Positions 49,601-49,914 of a DNA stretch of 49,914 nt are shown in pieces. The stretch comes from an uncultured Collinsella sp. (lineage in GTDB: Bacteria; Actinomycetota; Coriobacteriia; Coriobacteriales; Coriobacteriaceae), in assembly GCA_900541715.1 (NCBI GenBank), contig UQLI01000012.1, forward strand, positions 1 through 49,914, written 5' to 3'. The notes beneath the pieces were generated by a model that had not been told where the DNA came from, ran no database searches, and worked only from the letters and a program-made list of their open reading frames with translations. A program made the position numbers and the translations under genes. Numbering within the stretch: position 1 is the first letter of the stretch; the number at the start of each line of letters is the position of its first letter.

Positions 49601-49721
49601 GTTAGGGGCGTCATTCGCATCGCGAGTACAGATTTCGCAGGTCGGAGTGGGCTATTCGTGCCCCTGTGAAGCCCGGAGCTCCCCTACGGTGAGTTCCGGG
49701 ACACCCTTCTTAGGGTGCCGT

Positions 49722-49779
49722 GGCCAAAAAATGGCAAATATGAGTACTGTCACCAATTTAGTAACAGGCATTTTTGGCC
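49722..49779. repeat. Inverted repeat GGCCAAAAAATG/CATTTTTGGCC
   Basis: Arms 49722-49733 and 49769-49779 flank GCAAATATGAGTACTGTCAC. A smaller hairpin (ACACCCTTCTTAGGGTG, about 49701-49717) lies beside it. The rest of 49600-49880 shows no gene. It may be another intergenic repeat; there is one copy in the window. Confidence 0.5.
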
Positions 49780-49882
49780 TCTCGGACAGATTTTGCGCTC
49801 AGTGTCGCCAACCTGATGCTTAGTTATTCTACATTTGTTTATTATCTTCTTACTTTATGGGTAGCGCGCAGAGATGTGGTGT

Positions 49883-49908
49883 AAGAGGCGGGGCATGCCC
49901 CGCCTCTT
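49883..49908. terminator. Palindromic terminator at the window end
   Basis: Perfect 26 bp palindrome with arms AAGAGGCGGGGCA/TGCCCCGCCTCTT, followed by CTCTTT. It probably ends a gene lying beyond the window. Confidence 0.65.
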
Positions 49909-49914
49909 CTCTTT

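Noticed and set aside
49222..49620. N-terminal extension of the lipoprotein frame (about 130 residues)
   Set aside because: It would place the signal peptide and lipobox in the middle of the protein; good ribosome sites exist at the internal ATGs.
49701..49726. T-box-like AGGGTGCCGTGG
   Set aside because: It lacks the full antiterminator consensus and the specifier-loop structures, and no synthetase or amino-acid gene follows in the window.

Overview
The window looks like a chromosomal piece of a high-GC gut actinobacterium of the class Coriobacteriia, most likely Collinsella. This is an inference from GC-rich codon use, many PTS operons, stacked lacE/lacG paralogues and housekeeping protein types; no rRNA or other species marker is present. 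It holds about 43 protein genes, two gene fragments, one tRNA-Thr and several families of intergenic inverted repeats.

Region 1 (1-9.9 kb) is a tagatose-6-phosphate-type lactose/galactoside system. On the minus strand are a PfkB sugar-phosphate kinase (lacC type), a LacX-like mutarotase, lacB and lacA, a membrane protein of unknown role, the PTS IIA protein lacF and a LacI-type repressor. On the plus strand are the IICB permease lacE and the 6-phospho-beta-galactosidase lacG. Regions 2 (10-14.9 kb) and 3 (15-19.8 kb) are two further copies of the module lacI (minus) facing lacE plus lacG (plus), with lacG-lacE order in region 2 and lacE-lacG order in region 3. Only one lacF is present for four lacE-type permeases. 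Each LacI paralogue sits beside its own version of a related operator.

Region 4 (20-28 kb) holds an autoregulated-looking Fic protein, a decayed lacR fragment, a fourth lacE paralogue with no hydrolase, a divergent TIM-barrel-like protein with a GntR regulator, a complete DeoR-family lacR, and galM. Region 5 (28-33 kb) has an orphan mannose-family IIB whose phosphorylated His is Tyr, tRNA-Thr(CGT), an unknown protein, a YhcH-family protein, a 3' fragment of nagA, a second lacC-lacX pair and a flavodoxin-like protein. Region 6 (33-40.4 kb) is an amino-sugar (GalNAc/galactosamine-like) system: nagA, agaS, a GntR regulator, and a mannose-family PTS (IIA, YajC-like, IIB, IIC, IID). Its product, tagatose-6-phosphate, would feed the same LacC kinases as the lactose route.

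Region 7 (40.6-49.9 kb) is mostly housekeeping: a DUF2975/XRE pair, a SurA-like membrane protein, a four-gene operon (hydroxyacid dehydrogenase with a metal-binding-like His/Cys tail, membrane protein, HEAT-like protein, isocitrate dehydrogenase), DegV, ribosome hibernation factor and a solute-binding lipoprotein.

The most notable non-coding structures are: nine copies of a 58-65 bp inverted repeat in four clusters after the lac loci; a TGAACGGT/ACCGTTCA box in every PTS promoter region of the lac and aga systems; LacI operators that have diverged together with their repressors; and a 32-bp-arm inverted repeat over the fic promoter.
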